Source: CAWAQA01 sp963784065 (lineage in GTDB: Bacteria; Acidobacteriota; Vicinamibacteria; Vicinamibacterales; UBA2999). Taken from it: 64,000 bases of DNA. The notes beneath the pieces are model-generated. The model did no database searches, was not told the origin of the DNA, and saw nothing but the letters and a program-made list of their open reading frames with translations. Position numbers and translations under genes: made by a program. Of the stretch, positions 24,944 to 35,382 are shown in pieces. The stretch is taken from assembly GCA_963784065.1 (NCBI GenBank), contig CAWAQA010000003.1, forward strand, positions 186,001 through 250,000, read 5' to 3'. Positions within the stretch are counted from its first letter, which is position 1. The number at the start of each line of letters is the position of its first letter.

Positions 24944-26434
24944 GACAGCGACGGGAACGATCGGTCGGACGGGGTCGGCCACGGCGTCGAGCGCCTGACC
25001 TTCGGTCATGGCGCGCACGCGACGGTGCCCTCGCACGCGACGGCCGCGGCCGTCTGGCGCACGAGCCGAAGCCGTTCCGCTTCACGCATCTCGAGACGTG
25101 GGACTGGGGCTGGGGCGGCCTGCTGATCTTCTCGATCCTGCTGTTCTTCCGGCCGCAGGACCAGATCGCCGCGCTCGGCGCAATGCACATCTTCGGATAT
25201 CGCCGCCATCGTCGGCCTGACCGCGATGGTGTTGCGTGAACTCGGGCGCAGCGAGTCGCCGATCCGCGTGACGCCCGAAGTCGCTCGGCGTGTTCGCGCC
25301 TCGGCCTCGTCATCCTGGTCACGATGCCGATCTCGATCTGGCCTGGCGGGCTCGATCGAGCGATGTTCACCGACATCTTCATGCAGGTCGCGCTGATCTT
25401 CCTGCTGATGGTGAACACCGTCACCTCGCCGAAACGCGTCGAGCGGATCTGCTGGGTCATCGTGCTCGCCTTCGGCTACATCTCGGCGCGCGTCGTGCGT
25501 CGACTACCTGCGCGGCGTCAACCTCGTGGAAGGCGACCGCGCGGCCGGCCCGGTCGGCGGCTTCTTCGCAGAATCCGAACGACCTCGCGCTGAACCTGGC
25601 GGCGTTCCTGCCGCTCGCGATGATGTACGTCAAGCGGCCCGGGCCCGACGTTCAAGCGGCTGCTGTGCTGCCGGCATCGTGCGTGCTGATGCTGGCGCGA
25701 TCGTCTTCACCAAGTCGCGCAGCGGCATGCTCGGCGCGGTCGCGATGCTCGGCGGTGTTCCTGCTCGCCGACGCGCATGCTGACGCCCGACGTGATCATC
25801 GGTCGCCGTCGTCGGCCGGCATGCTCGTCGTGCCCGACACTGCCGCAGTCGTTCTGGGACGCGCATGGCGAGCATCACGGACGCGCGAGAAGGACGACAC
25901 GGGCTCGCGCGAGGAGCGCACGCTGCTGATGGAACAGGCGATGGCGATGTTCCTCGAGCAGTCCCGCTCACCGGCGTCGGCGCCGGCCAGTTCAAGAACT
26001 ACGGGCCGCCGGGACAGGCGAAGCAGTGGCGCGTCACGCACAACGCGCTCCTGCAGGTCGCCGCGGAAATCGGCGTCTTCGGCATCGCATCGCCTTCGTG
26101 TTCCTGGTCTGGCGCGGGCTTCACGCGCCGCGTGGTGGACGCGCCGCACGCTGACTGGATCTACCGTCGGCGGTCGAAGCAAGCAGGCCGCACGCCGAGC
26201 CGGAGGATGGCCTGGACGGCTGACGAACGCATGTTCCTGCAGACGCACGCCGCGGCGATGGTCGCCTGCATGGTCGGCTGGGTGGTCTGCGCGCTCTTCG
26301 CCTCGGTGGCGTTCAACTGGACGATCTACTACCTGCTCGGCCTGTCGGTCACGGCCCGCGACGTCGTCCGCACCCGCGGCACGGGCCTACGCCAGGGCGA
26401 AGACGCTGGCGTGCAGGAGGCGTCGGCGGCATGA
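24940..26434 (+). CDS. O-antigen-ligase/polymerase-like membrane protein, many frame changes
   Basis: A membrane protein of about 490 residues with ten or more spans (WGWGGLLIFSILLFF, IFMQVALIFLLMVNTVTSP, ICWVIVLAFGYISARV, LALNLAAFLPLAMMYV, VAMLGGV). The Wzy_C-type periplasmic loop is visible: LTGVGAGQFKNYGPP and VTHNALLQVAAEIGVFG with the conserved His. The family matches the putative O-glycosylation ligase/polymerase of exosortase EPS loci. It may polymerise the repeat or transfer glycan to a protein; I cannot tell which. It ends in ATGA overlap with the next gene. The N-terminal 50 residues are uncertain because of frame changes around 24950-25060. Confidence 0.72.
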
Positions 26435-27632
26435 CGCTGCTGCACACGCTGCGCCGGCTGGATCGACCGCTGCTGGCGCGCCGGCGCGACGGCCGGCGGG
26501 TCCTCGTCGACAGCCGGACGGCCGTGAACTACGAGATGGTGGCGCCGGTCGTCCGGGCCATGGCCGCCGACGAGCGCGTGCAGTTCGCCTTCACGGCCAG
26601 CGAGGAACCGCGCGGAGCTCGACCGATCTACGCGATGCCGCGCCCGGCACGAGACGCATCGGCCCCGGCCGCGCCGCCCTCGCCAGGTGGGACGCGTACC
26701 TCGACGTCCGATTTCATGTGGGCGACGCTGCCGCGCGGCGCAGCCGCGCGATCCAGATGTTTCACGGCGTCGGCGGCAAGTACGGGTTCGACGCGCCGAC
26801 CGACGTCGATGCGCCAGTGGGACCGGCTGTTCTTCGTCAACGAGCGGCGGCTGCGCAACTTCGTGCGCCGCGGGCGCCATCGATCCGAGGGCAGGCCCGC
26901 GGCGCGCTGATCGGCATGCCGAAGGTGGACTGCCTGGTCGACGGCTCGCTGCGAGCGCGACGCGATCCTCGAGGAGTTCGGTCTCGATCCGGCACGGCCG
27001 ACGGTGCTCTACGCGCCGACGTGGTCGCCGGCATCGTCGCTCAACCGTCTGGGCGTCGAACTGGTCGAGCGGCTGACGTGGCCATGCCGATCAACCTGAT
27101 CGTCAAGCTGCACGACCGGTCGCGCGACCTGCGGCCGCAGTACTCGGGCGGCATCGACTGGATGGCCCGGCTGGCGCCCGCTCCTCGACGGCCAGACGCG
27201 CTGCTCGCGACGAGCGCCAACATCACCCCGTGCCTCGCCGCCGCCGACGTGATGATCACCGACCACAGTTCGGCCGGGTTCGAGTACCTGCTGCTCGACC
27301 GTCCGCTGGTGCGCATCGACGTGCCGGAGCTGATTCACGACAGGCGAACGTGCATCCCGAGCTACGTCCGGCTGCTCGCGGACGCTGCGCACAACGTGAG
27401 CGGAAACGATGGCGCCGCGATGGCTGCGAGCCGCGGTGGAGGACGCCCTGGCCGCACCCGGACGAGGCTGTCGGCTGCGCGGCGGCCGGTCGCGACCGAT
27501 CTCTTCTACCTCCCCGGCACCGCGGCCGCGCGCTGCGCCGCCGCGCTGTACGACGTGCTCGGGCTCTCGGCGCCTGCAGTCCGATCAGATCCGCCGCCGT
27601 GCGAGAGCGAACGATGCCGGCAGTCAGCGTAA
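26431..27632 (+). CDS. CDP-glycerol glycerophosphotransferase-like enzyme (TagB/TagF family), frame changes
   Basis: About 395 residues. It resembles teichoic-acid-type CDP-glycerol transferases: RRVLVDSRTAVNYEMVAPVV, IQMFHGVGGKYGFDAPT, RLFFVNERRLRNFVR, TVLYAPTWSPASSLNRLG, LIVKLHDRSRDLRPQYSGGI and MITDHSSAGFEYLLLDRPLV. The acceptor-site His of FHGVGGKYG and the late THS-like block ITDHSS are kept. It would add a phosphoglycerol or similar alditol phosphate to the glycan. Several frame changes (near 26610, 26690, 26810, 26960, 27180, 27345, 27400). It overlaps the start of the next gene. A second copy is fused to the next glycosyltransferase. Confidence 0.8.
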
Positions 27633-29761
27633 TCACGCCCGCCTGGAACGCGGCCGGGTACATCCGCGAGACGATCGACTCGATCCGGGCCCAAACGTTC
27701 ACCGACTGGGAACTGGTGCTCGTCGACGATGGCTCGACGGACGACACCATCGCGATTGTCCGAGTCGTACGCGGCCGTCGATCGCGCGGATCCGGCTGGT
27801 CCGCCAGTCGAACAGCCGGGCCGTCTGCGGCGCGCAACCACGCGATGCGGGTCGCCGCCGGCGACTTCTTCGCCTTCCTCGACAGCGACGACAGCTGGGA
27901 CAGCACGTTCCTCGCCGCGCAGCTTGCGATGTTCGAGCGGTATCCCGAGACCGGCCTGGTGACCGGCAACGGCTATTTTCGCGGCGGTCCGTTCGACGGC
28001 CGGCCCGCGAGCCCAGCCGGCGGGGGCGACCGCGGTACTGCCGCTGACGGAGCTGATCGCGGACGAATGCGCCATCTTCATCATGACGGTGTTCCGGCGC
28101 GCCGGTATTCGACACCATCGGCGGCTTCGACGAGACGCAGTGGACGAGCGAGGATTATGACTTCTGGCTGCGCGCGGCGCTCGCCGGGTTCGTCTTCCGC
28201 CGCAACCCGCGGCCGCTCGGGCATTACCGCGTTCGTGGCAACAGCCTGTCGCGCAACCGCGCCCGGATGATCCGGGGCATGCTGCAGACGTTCGAGAAAA
28301 CCCGACCGCACTGCGCGCCCGGAACGACGGAACGGCAGGCAGTGGACTCACAGATCGCGCGTTTCACGTCGGAGTTGCTGCTCGAGGACGCAAAGGATGC
28401 GCTGGAGCGCGGCGACGCCGCTGTCGCGGCGCTCCGGCTGCGGGCGTTGCAGCTGCGGGACGGCAGTCGCATGGCGGGCGTCGTCGCATGGCTCGCCGAG
28501 CACGCCCCGGCCGCCGCGACGCTCGCCTACCGGGCGCGAGGCTGGACGCCTGCGTGGCTCCGCGACTGGCGTCACCGCCGCGTCGGAGGCGCGCGTATGA
28601 TTCGGACGCTGCGCCGGACGATGGCGCAGGCATTGCGCCGGCTGGATGATTCGCTGCGACGACGCAGCGGCGAGGTGCGCGTCCTCGTCGACGTGCGTAC
28701 GCCCATGAACCTGGCCGTTCTTCGCCCGGTCTGGCACGCGTTGACCGCCGACGACAGGGTTGCCATCACTGTGACGGCGGAGGACATGCCGGGCGTAGCC
28801 GCTGCGCTCGACGCCGACGGCTTTCACGACCTGCTCGTTCCGCGCGCGGCGACCGTATGGACGCGATTCGACCTCGCGATGACCGCCGACGCCTGGAATC
28901 ACGCGCCCCTGCGCCGGTGCCGGCGGTGGATCAAGTTCTTCCACGGCGTCGCCGGCAAGTACGATCTCGACAATCCCGCGAAGCTCGGCGCAGCGGCGCT
29001 GGATACGTTCGACCGTGTGGCCTTCGTGAACGAAGATCGCATGCAGCGCTACGTCGCGTCTGGACTCATCAGGCCGGAGCAGGCGGTGCTGGTCGGCTTC
29101 CCGAAAATAGACGCGCTCGTCAACGGCGCCTGGTCCCCGGCATCGGTCCGCACGTCGCTCGGGCTGTCGCCGCAGCTGGAGACCATCCTGTACGCGCCGA
29201 CCTTTTCCACCGCCAACTCGCTTCACCTCGCTGGCGACGCCATCATCTCGGCGCTGCTCGACACCGGCCGCAATGTGATCGTGAAGCTCCACGATCGGTC
29301 GGCGACGCCGCATCCGAAGTACACGGCGGGCATCGACTGGCCTGCGCGCCTGGCGGCGTTCGACGGCAATCCGCGCTTCGTGCTCGCGAGTGGCGTCGAC
29401 GTCAGCCCGCTGCTGGCCGCGGCCGACCTGCTGGTGACCGATCACAGCACCGTTGGATTCGAGTTCGCGCTGCTCGATCGGCCAATCGTCGTCTACGACG
29501 CACCCGAGCTTCAGGCAGCGGCGAGGATCGATGCCGGCAAGTGGGCGCAGCTTCGATCGATGGCGGACGTCGTCAGCCAGCCCGGAAGCGCTGGCGAGCG
29601 CCGTGACCGCGGCGATCGCCGCTCCCGCCCGCAAGCGCGAGGCGCGCCGCGCCGCACATGCCCTGTTCGCGAACGCGGGCCGCGCGACCGACGTGGCGCT
29701 GGACGTGGTCTATGAGTTGCTGGAGCTGCGGCGATCGCGGCCCCTCGTGGATGCCGCGTGA
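27614..29761 (+). CDS. Bifunctional GT2 glycosyltransferase / CDP-glycerol glycerophosphotransferase, frame changes in first half
   Basis: Read as one protein of about 715 residues. The first half is a GT2 domain: MPAVSVITPAWNAAGYIRET, LVLVDDGSTDDTIAIV, AARNHAMRVAAGDFFAFLDS. After the frame changes clear near 28265, the reading is continuous from IRGMLQTFEKTRP through WRHRRVGGARMIRTLRRT into a CDP-glycerol transferase domain with no stop between them. The second half has RRWIKFFHGVAGKYDLDNPA, VLVGFPKIDALVNGAW, LYAPTFSTANSLHL, VIVKLHDRSATPHPKYTAGI and LVTDHSTVGFEFALLD. ATG 28597 could instead start a separate gene whose ATGA would overlap a GT2 stop in the original frame. Fusions of these two domains are known. 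A last frame change near 29585 precedes the end at 29761. Confidence 0.78.
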
Positions 29762-29779
29762 GCCAATGTTGATTTCTTT

Positions 29780-29828
29780 GGTACCAACCACCGGTAGCAC
29801 CGCTTACGGTGCGCCGGTTGTACCTTTT
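29780..29828 (+). terminator. Intrinsic terminator closing the core EPS operon
   Basis: GGTAC...GCACCG (29780-29802) folds back on CGGTGC...GTACC (29807-29824) around a CTTA loop, with small mismatches, and is followed by TTTT. It begins 19 bases after the stop of the bifunctional transferase, so it should end the long EPS transcript. Confidence 0.7.
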
Positions 29829-29930
29829 GCTGATGCCGGACCCCGGGTCAGCGCTTTTTGTGAACGGGCGCGGCGGCGCCGATCGATCGGCGCCGGCCTC
29901 GCGGGGCCGCGTGACGGCAGGAGAACAGGA

Positions 29931-31378
29931 ATGACAGGCCGAAAAGTCTTGTTGCTGGAGATCAACGAAATCACGTGGGACTTGATCGATCCGTTCATCG
30001 CCCAGGGCAAGCTGCCGAACTTCGCGCGCCTCAAACAGGAAGGGACGTGGGGCACACCGCTGAGCGTCGATCGTCCGCCGCAGCTCGATCCGTGGATCAC
30101 GTGGACGACGGTGCACACCGGCCAGCCGCAGGAGGAGCACAACGTCTTCTTCCTCCAGCAGCCACCTGAGACGATCAAGGCGAAGCGGATCTGGGAGCGC
30201 TGCGCCGAGCAGGGTCTGAAGGTCGGCGTCTTCGGCAGCCTGTGTTCGTGGCCGCCGCGGCCGGTTGACGGATTCTACGTGCCGGATACGTTCTCGCCGG
30301 ATGCGCAGACGTGGCCCGAAAATCTCGAGCCGATCCAGACCCTCAACCTTACCTACACTCGCTCGGTGCGGCTGCCCACCGACCAGGACACGCTGACCTT
30401 CAAGGCCAGGCTGGCCGCGCAACTGGTGAAGCTCGGGCTCGGGCTCGGAGCACTCGCGCAGATCGGCCGCCAGCTGGCGGCTGAGCGGCTCAACCCCAAG
30501 ACCCGGTGGAAGCGGGTGGCGCTGCAGCCGCTGGTCAATTTCATGTTCTTCAGCAAGCTGTACAAGCAGCATCGGCCGCAGTTCGCCACGTTCCATACGA
30601 ATCACGTCGCGCATTATCAGCACACCTATTGGAAGGCGATGCAGCCCGACAAGTTCCGGCCGCTCGAGACGAGCAGGAGGAGATCGCCACCTATGGTCCG
30701 GCGATCGAGTACGGCTATGTCACCGCCGATCAGCTGCTCGGCCGTGTGATGACGCTTCTCGACCGCGAGACCGTGCTCGTCGTCGCCTCGAGCATGGGGC
30801 AGAAGCCGTTTCAGTCGAAGATGAAGGGGGGCAAGCAGATCGCGCAGTGGCGAGCGCTGGACGCCCTGCGCGACCTGCTCGGAGTGCGGTCAACCGCGAA
30901 AGCGATCTCGACGATGTCAGACGAGTTCGTGATCTACGCGCAGCCCGACGCGGAGCGGGATCGCATCCTCGGCATGCTGGAGGCGTCGTATATCGACACA
31001 CCGGAGCAGAAGACGTTCATCTGCAGCTCGATTGACGGTGCGGTGCGGGTCAACCTGCGGGCGTACCAGGTGGGGACGATCAAGCCGACGTCGAAGGTGC
31101 ACTTCCCGACGGCGCCTGGCGAGCCGGTGCGGCAGTACGACGACGTCATCTACAACACCGGGCACCTGAAATCAGGCTGCCACGACGAGCGTGGCATGAT
31201 CGTGTTCTTTGGCGCCGGCATTCCGCGCGGCCTCGAGCTGTCGCAGTACGACAATCTCGACATCGCGCCAACGCTGATGTCGCTGCTCGGGCTGCCGATT
31301 CCGCCGGAGATGCGGTCGGAGCCGATGCGGGAGATCGTCGCGGACGGCGGCTTGCGGCGGCCGCACCTCGTGGCCTGA
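29931..31378 (+). CDS. Alkaline-phosphatase-superfamily hydrolase (phosphodiesterase/sulfatase-like), one frame change
   Basis: About 482 residues. The N-terminal strand VLLLEINEITWDLIDPFIAQ with GKLPNFARLKQEG and WITWTTVHTG is the type seen in nucleotide-pyrophosphatase/phosphodiesterase relatives. The late block NTGHLKSGCHDERGMIVFFG carries the metal-ligand His residues, then DIAPTLMSLLGLPIP. The first metal ligand is Glu (EINEIT) rather than Asp. No signal peptide, so it may act inside the cell. AGGAGA stands six bases before ATG 29931. The frame changes near 30672 (one base missing). Its place after the CDP-glycerol transferases suggests a phosphodiester or phosphoglycerol substrate; this is inference. 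Confidence 0.75.
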
Positions 31379-31408
31379 GCGCGTGGCAGGTCGGAGCGTC
31401 AAACCGCG

Positions 31409-32097
31409 CTAGCTGCGCCCGAGGATGTGGTAGATGAACACCGGCGCGCCCATGAACCGGGCCGCCGGACGGTCGGTGGCCAGTTTCAAGCCCGTGCGGT
31501 CGTAATACCGCTGCAACCGATCCGGCTTTGATACAACGTATCGCCCAGGAAACCCGGCAACCGACGGCCGGTGATCGCGTAGACAGCCGTGTTCACCAGC
31601 ACGCGCGCCGCATAGACTCGTCGTTTCCAGTTTTTGTCCATAAAGAGATAGCGGAGGTAATACCCGAGCCCGTGGTAGGAGACGTGGGCCACCGCACCCG
31701 GACGCAGCACGCGGGCGACCTCGGCGATGGCACGAGCTTCGTCGGTGTAAGGGATGACGACTTTGCACACGAGCCCGTCGAGTGTCCCATCGCGAAACGG
31801 AAGCGCTTCCGCCTTGGCGCGAGAAACCGCGTATCCGGCGGCCCTTCCCCGCGCGGCCAGTTCCCGGTCCATCTCAATCCCGAACGCCCGGCAGCCTGCC
31901 GCCAACAATCGCCGGACCTGTTGTCCGCCTCCGAACCCGACGTCGAGCACGCGTGCACCGGGCGCATAATCTACAAACGTAAAATCTTCGAGAATGTACC
32001 CAGTCCATTCACGCTCCGCCGTCATCGCCATAAGCCGCGGCAGTTGTGCGATTTCGATGCCAGCCCAGCAGAGCCGGCGCGGAAACGGCCCAGGCAT
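31409..32097 (-). CDS. SAM-dependent methyltransferase (class I), one frame change
   Basis: About 229 residues. SAM-binding motif I is ARVLDVGFGGGQQVRRLLAA, then AFGIEMDRE and AKAEALPFRDGTLDGLVCK, ARVLRPGAVAHVSYHGLGYY. After a frame change near 31520 it ends DRLQRYYDRTGLKLATDRPA...HILGRS. The frame is open far upstream over the deacetylase gene. I chose ATG 32097 (MPGPFPRRL); ATG 32031 (MAMTAEREWTGY) is also possible. It probably methylates a sugar or lipid-linked intermediate of the polymer; no substrate can be read from sequence. Confidence 0.72.
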
Positions 32098-32119
32098 AGC
32101 CCTTGCTGAGCCTGCAGAC

Positions 32120-33162
32120 GTGATCCGTTCCCTCAAAAAAACATCCTTGCTGTCTCCAAGCACCTTGGCGTGACGAGCCTGATCGCGCAAAGCGCCTGGC
32201 GGCGCGACCGCCTGTTGATCTTCTGTTACCACGGCGTTTCGCTCGACGACGAGCACCGCTGGAACCCAGACCTGTACGTGTCCCGGCCTCATTTGGAGCA
32301 GCGACTGGCGCTGCTCCGCCGTGCGAAGTGTACCGTGCTGCGGCTCGATGAAGCCCTCGAGCGGTTGTATCGCAACGACCTGCCCGACCGCGCCGTGGCC
32401 CTGACCTTCGACGACGGCTACCACGATTTCATGGCGAGTGCATGGCCGCTGCTGTCGGCGGCGGGACAACCGGCGACCGTCTACCTGACGACGGGCCGGG
32501 TGGATCACAACTTCCCGATCGTTCGGCTCTTCGTCTCGTACGCGGTCTGGAAGGCGCGCGTCCGCGAGATCGACGCGACCGGCATCGAGGGTCTGGACGG
32601 ACGCCATGCTCTCGGCACCGCCGAGGACCGGGAGCGGTTCGTGCGGCGAATCGCCGGCGCGTTCGCGGGCCTCGATGCGACGGCGAAGGACGAACTCGTG
32701 CGTCGGATCACGGCGCGGCTGGGGCTCGACTATGACGCGCTGCGCGCGTCGCGCCTCCTGACGTTGATGGCGCCGGCGGACGTCGCCAGGCTCGCACACG
32801 CCGGCGTGGACTTTCAGCTGCACACGCACCTGCACCGGACGCCGGACGATCCGGAGTTGTTCCTTCGGGATGTCGTCTACAACCGCAACCGCATCGAGGC
32901 GATCACCGGCACGCCGACCTACCCACCTTTGCTACCCGAGCGGCGTGTATCGCGGTCGTACCTGTCCACGCTCGCACGTGAGGGCATTACGTCGGCGACG
33001 ACGTGCGACCCGGGCCTCGCGTCACGTGAATCGAACCCACTGCTGCTGCCGCGGATCGTGGATACGATGCGGTCAGCGATATCGAGTTCGAGGGTGGGTG
33101 AGCGGGATGGCATGTCCTGGCTTCCCCGTCGCACGACCCGCGCGCATCCGCCTGTTCACTAA
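32120..33162 (+). CDS. Polysaccharide deacetylase (NodB/CE4-like), frame changes
   Basis: About 345 residues. With one A removed from the seven-A run at 32135-32141 the N terminus reads MIRSLKNILAVSKHLGVTSL followed by RRDRLLIFCYHGVSLDDEHR; without that change translation would have to start at GTG 32170. The CE4 motif is ALTFDDGYHDFM (metal-binding Asp pair) and the His motif is DFQLHTHLHRTP. Further frame changes near 32925, 32955 and 33065 affect the YPSGVY block and the C terminus. It would remove N-acetyl groups from the EPS or a precursor. Confidence 0.82.
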
Positions 33163-34044
33163 TCGGCGGGGCATGCGGCGGAACGTCGCAACAACGGGAC
33201 GGTGGTCCGACGCCTCGGTGCGACGCAGCAGCGAGAACGTGTCGACAACTTCGACCGATTCCAGCGTCAGCCCGGCGGTGGCCGAGTACATCACGTAGTC
33301 GATACGCGACTCACGAGTCGGCCGTGTCCACCCGGAGCGGATCCCGTAGGCCACGCCCCGCCGCGACGCTTCCGCCCACGCATCGCGGTAGCGCGAGCGG
33401 ACCGGTGCAAGCTCCGGCGCGTCAGGCTCGGCGTTGAGATCGCCCATGAAGACACCGGGATCGAATGCGTCCGCCCACGGCAGCAACACATCGAGCTGCC
33501 TGATGCGCTGCGGTCGATTCGTGATGGAACTCGCCAGGTGCGTGACGATGACCGGGATGTCCGGAGCCGATGCGACGCGTGCCATCAGGCCGATCCGCGA
33601 GTGCGGGAGCTTCACGTGCGCGACGTCGAGAAACGGCTCCGGCGAGAGGAATACGAGACCTTCGGTTTCCCATTCGTCGCCACGACCACTCTCGAGACAC
33701 TCGCGTCTTGGCGTATTCCATTCCTTCCGGTACACGTGCTGCCACGGACGCCGTGTACGGCTCCGCAGCCTCTCGGCGATGAGCGCCGCCTGGTCGTCGC
33801 AGTTGTATTCCAGATGATTGCGGACGACCTCCTGCAGGCCGACGAGATCCGGGCTCACATCGGCGATTGTCTCGACGACGCGCGACAGGTCGTAACGGTC
33901 CGCCGAGTCCCCGCCCATCTGAATGTTCATGGTCATGGCGCGGAAGAGGGCCGGGTCGTCCTCGACGGGGGTTCGGTGGGCGCCGATGAGGATGGCGAAC
34001 GCCGAGGTGGCGGCAAAGCTGACGGCCAGGAATAGTCGAGCCAT
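33073..34044 (-). CDS. Secreted endonuclease/exonuclease/phosphatase-fold protein
   Basis: About 323 residues with a signal peptide (MARLFLAVSFAATSAFAIL). EEP-fold markers: MTMNIQMGGD, DLVGLQEVV (metal Glu), VIVTHLASS, GDLNAEPDAPE, SRIDYVMYSA and SDHRPVVATF. This fold covers nucleases, sphingomyelinases and inositol phosphatases, so the substrate is open. Its end overlaps the convergent deacetylase gene by 90 bases. The fold's core ends near VVATFRRM, so the last 35 residues may be read past the natural end. Two more EEP proteins occur at 47801 and 50165. Confidence 0.82.
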   Translation of the reverse strand: MARLFLAVSFAATSAFAILIGAHRTPVEDDPALFRAMTMNIQMGGDSADRYDLSRVVETIADVSPDLVGLQEVVRNHLEYNCDDQAALIAERLRSRTRRPWQHVYRKEWNTPRRECLESGRGDEWETEGLVFLSPEPFLDVAHVKLPHSRIGLMARVASAPDIPVIVTHLASSITNRPQRIRQLDVLLPWADAFDPGVFMGDLNAEPDAPELAPVRSRYRDAWAEASRRGVAYGIRSGWTRPTRESRIDYVMYSATAGLTLESVEVVDTFSLLRRTEASDHRPVVATFRRMPRRLVNRRMRAGRATGKPGHAIPLTHPRTRYR

Positions 34045-34165
34045 CAGTTGGTCAGTAACGGCCCAGCAATTCCGATGCCTCGGGAAAAGATTTTCCCTTT
34101 TCCGCTCCCGCGATACGAAAAGGCGAACTCTGCAGCGCGCACGGCGTTTGCAGTACGGCTGGCCC

Positions 34166-35194
34166 ATGGCGCAACCTCGGCCACTGAGCGCAACCGTCCT
34201 GGTCTGCACCTATAACCGGGCGGACCTCCTTGGTGAGATGCTCGAAACGTTGCGGACGGTCAATTCCGCGCGGCTGTGGGACGTCGTCATCGTCGACAAC
34301 AATTCGTCGGATCACACGCGGGCGGTCGTCGAAGCCATGATCCCGCTGTCTACGGTTCCGATGCGGTATGTGTTCGAATCTCGGCAAGGTAAGTCCTATG
34401 CGTTGAACACGGGCATCGAAGTCGCCCAGGGCGAGATCATCGCGTTCACCGACGATGATGTGCGGGTCGCGCCAGGGTGGCTCGACGCCGCGTGCGCGGG
34501 GCTCGACACCGACCCGGCGATCGACTACACCGGCGGCCCCGTGCGTCCGATCTGGGGCGGGCCACCCCCACCGTGGCTCGACCAGCACCGCGGGGACCTC
34601 TGGGGGACCCTCGCCATCCTTGACTACGGGACCGACGGCTTCGTCTTCGAAGAACGCCAGCGCGTGCCGCTCGGCGCCAATATGGCCGTGCGCCGGCAGC
34701 TGATCGACCGGATCGGCGGCTTCGATGCCGAACTCGGCCGTCGCGGACGCTCCCTGCTCGGCCAGGAGCAGGCGGAGTTCTTCGCCCGCGGACGTTCGTT
34801 CGGCGCGCGCGGGCTCTACGCTCCCGCGATGGACCTGCATCACCACGTGCCGCGGGAGCGTCTGACCAAGCGGTATTTCAGGCGGTGGTGGTTCTGGAAA
34901 GGCGTCTCGCGGGCGCGCGTCGATGCCATGCACCAGCAGACCGAGTTGGGGCTGGATCTGCGCAGCGTGCCGGTACTGCTTCATGTACCGCGCTTTGTCT
35001 GGGGCCTGCTGCTGCGTGCCGCCGTCGGTTGGCTGGGCGCTGCGGCATCGCGCGACCGTGTGACGGCCGCTCGTCGGGAAATGCAGTGTGCGTACGCCAT
35101 CGGCTACGTGCGCGCGTGCTGGAGCCGCCATGCGCGGCAGCGTCGCGAGGACAAGGTTTCATCGAGACAGGAACCCGCGTCGCTTTCGCGGTAA
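34166..35194 (+). CDS. GT2 family glycosyltransferase
   Basis: Intact, 342 residues. GT-A markers: ATVLVCTYNRADLLGEMLET, DVVIVDNNSSDHTR, GEIIAFTDDDVRVAPGW (DDD), and a late LGQEQAEFFARGRSF and ERLTKRYFRRWWFWKG. No membrane span, so cytoplasmic or peripheral. The gene at 35383 is a close paralogue with the same block order (LTKRYFRRWW, GDLWGT, YNRA), so this is a tandem duplication. It is read divergently from the EEP gene at 33073-34044. The sugar transferred cannot be inferred. Confidence 0.88.
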   Translation: MAQPRPLSATVLVCTYNRADLLGEMLETLRTVNSARLWDVVIVDNNSSDHTRAVVEAMIPLSTVPMRYVFESRQGKSYALNTGIEVAQGEIIAFTDDDVRVAPGWLDAACAGLDTDPAIDYTGGPVRPIWGGPPPPWLDQHRGDLWGTLAILDYGTDGFVFEERQRVPLGANMAVRRQLIDRIGGFDAELGRRGRSLLGQEQAEFFARGRSFGARGLYAPAMDLHHHVPRERLTKRYFRRWWFWKGVSRARVDAMHQQTELGLDLRSVPVLLHVPRFVWGLLLRAAVGWLGAAASRDRVTAARREMQCAYAIGYVRACWSRHARQRREDKVSSRQEPASLSR

Positions 35195-35221
35195 GTCATG
35201 CGCCGGAGCGCTGGCGTTGAA

Positions 35222-35237
35222 TGGCATTGAACTCGCA
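35222..35237 (+). promoter_or_regulatory. Possible sigma-54 promoter upstream of second GT2
   Basis: TGGCATTGAACTCGCA has GG and GC 10 bases apart and a good -24 element, but the -12 element is TCGCA rather than TTGCA. It lies about 145 bases before ATG 35383 in the gap between the two GT2 genes. Weak candidate. Confidence 0.3.
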
Positions 35238-35382
35238 AGAGGCCGTGAGCTCGACCGTATAGGCGAGAACGCTCGGCGAATGTAATGCACGTGGTCAGTT
35301 CGGCAGGCTCTGGTGATGGACGCCTCACTGCACTTGGCAGCGACCACTTTCGGTAACGCGTGAGGTCGGGGAGAACCCAGGC

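Noticed and set aside
33022..33162. Overlap of deacetylase and EEP genes as an antisense control pair
   Set aside because: The deacetylase end is shifted by base errors and the EEP core ends earlier, so the overlap may be an annotation artefact.
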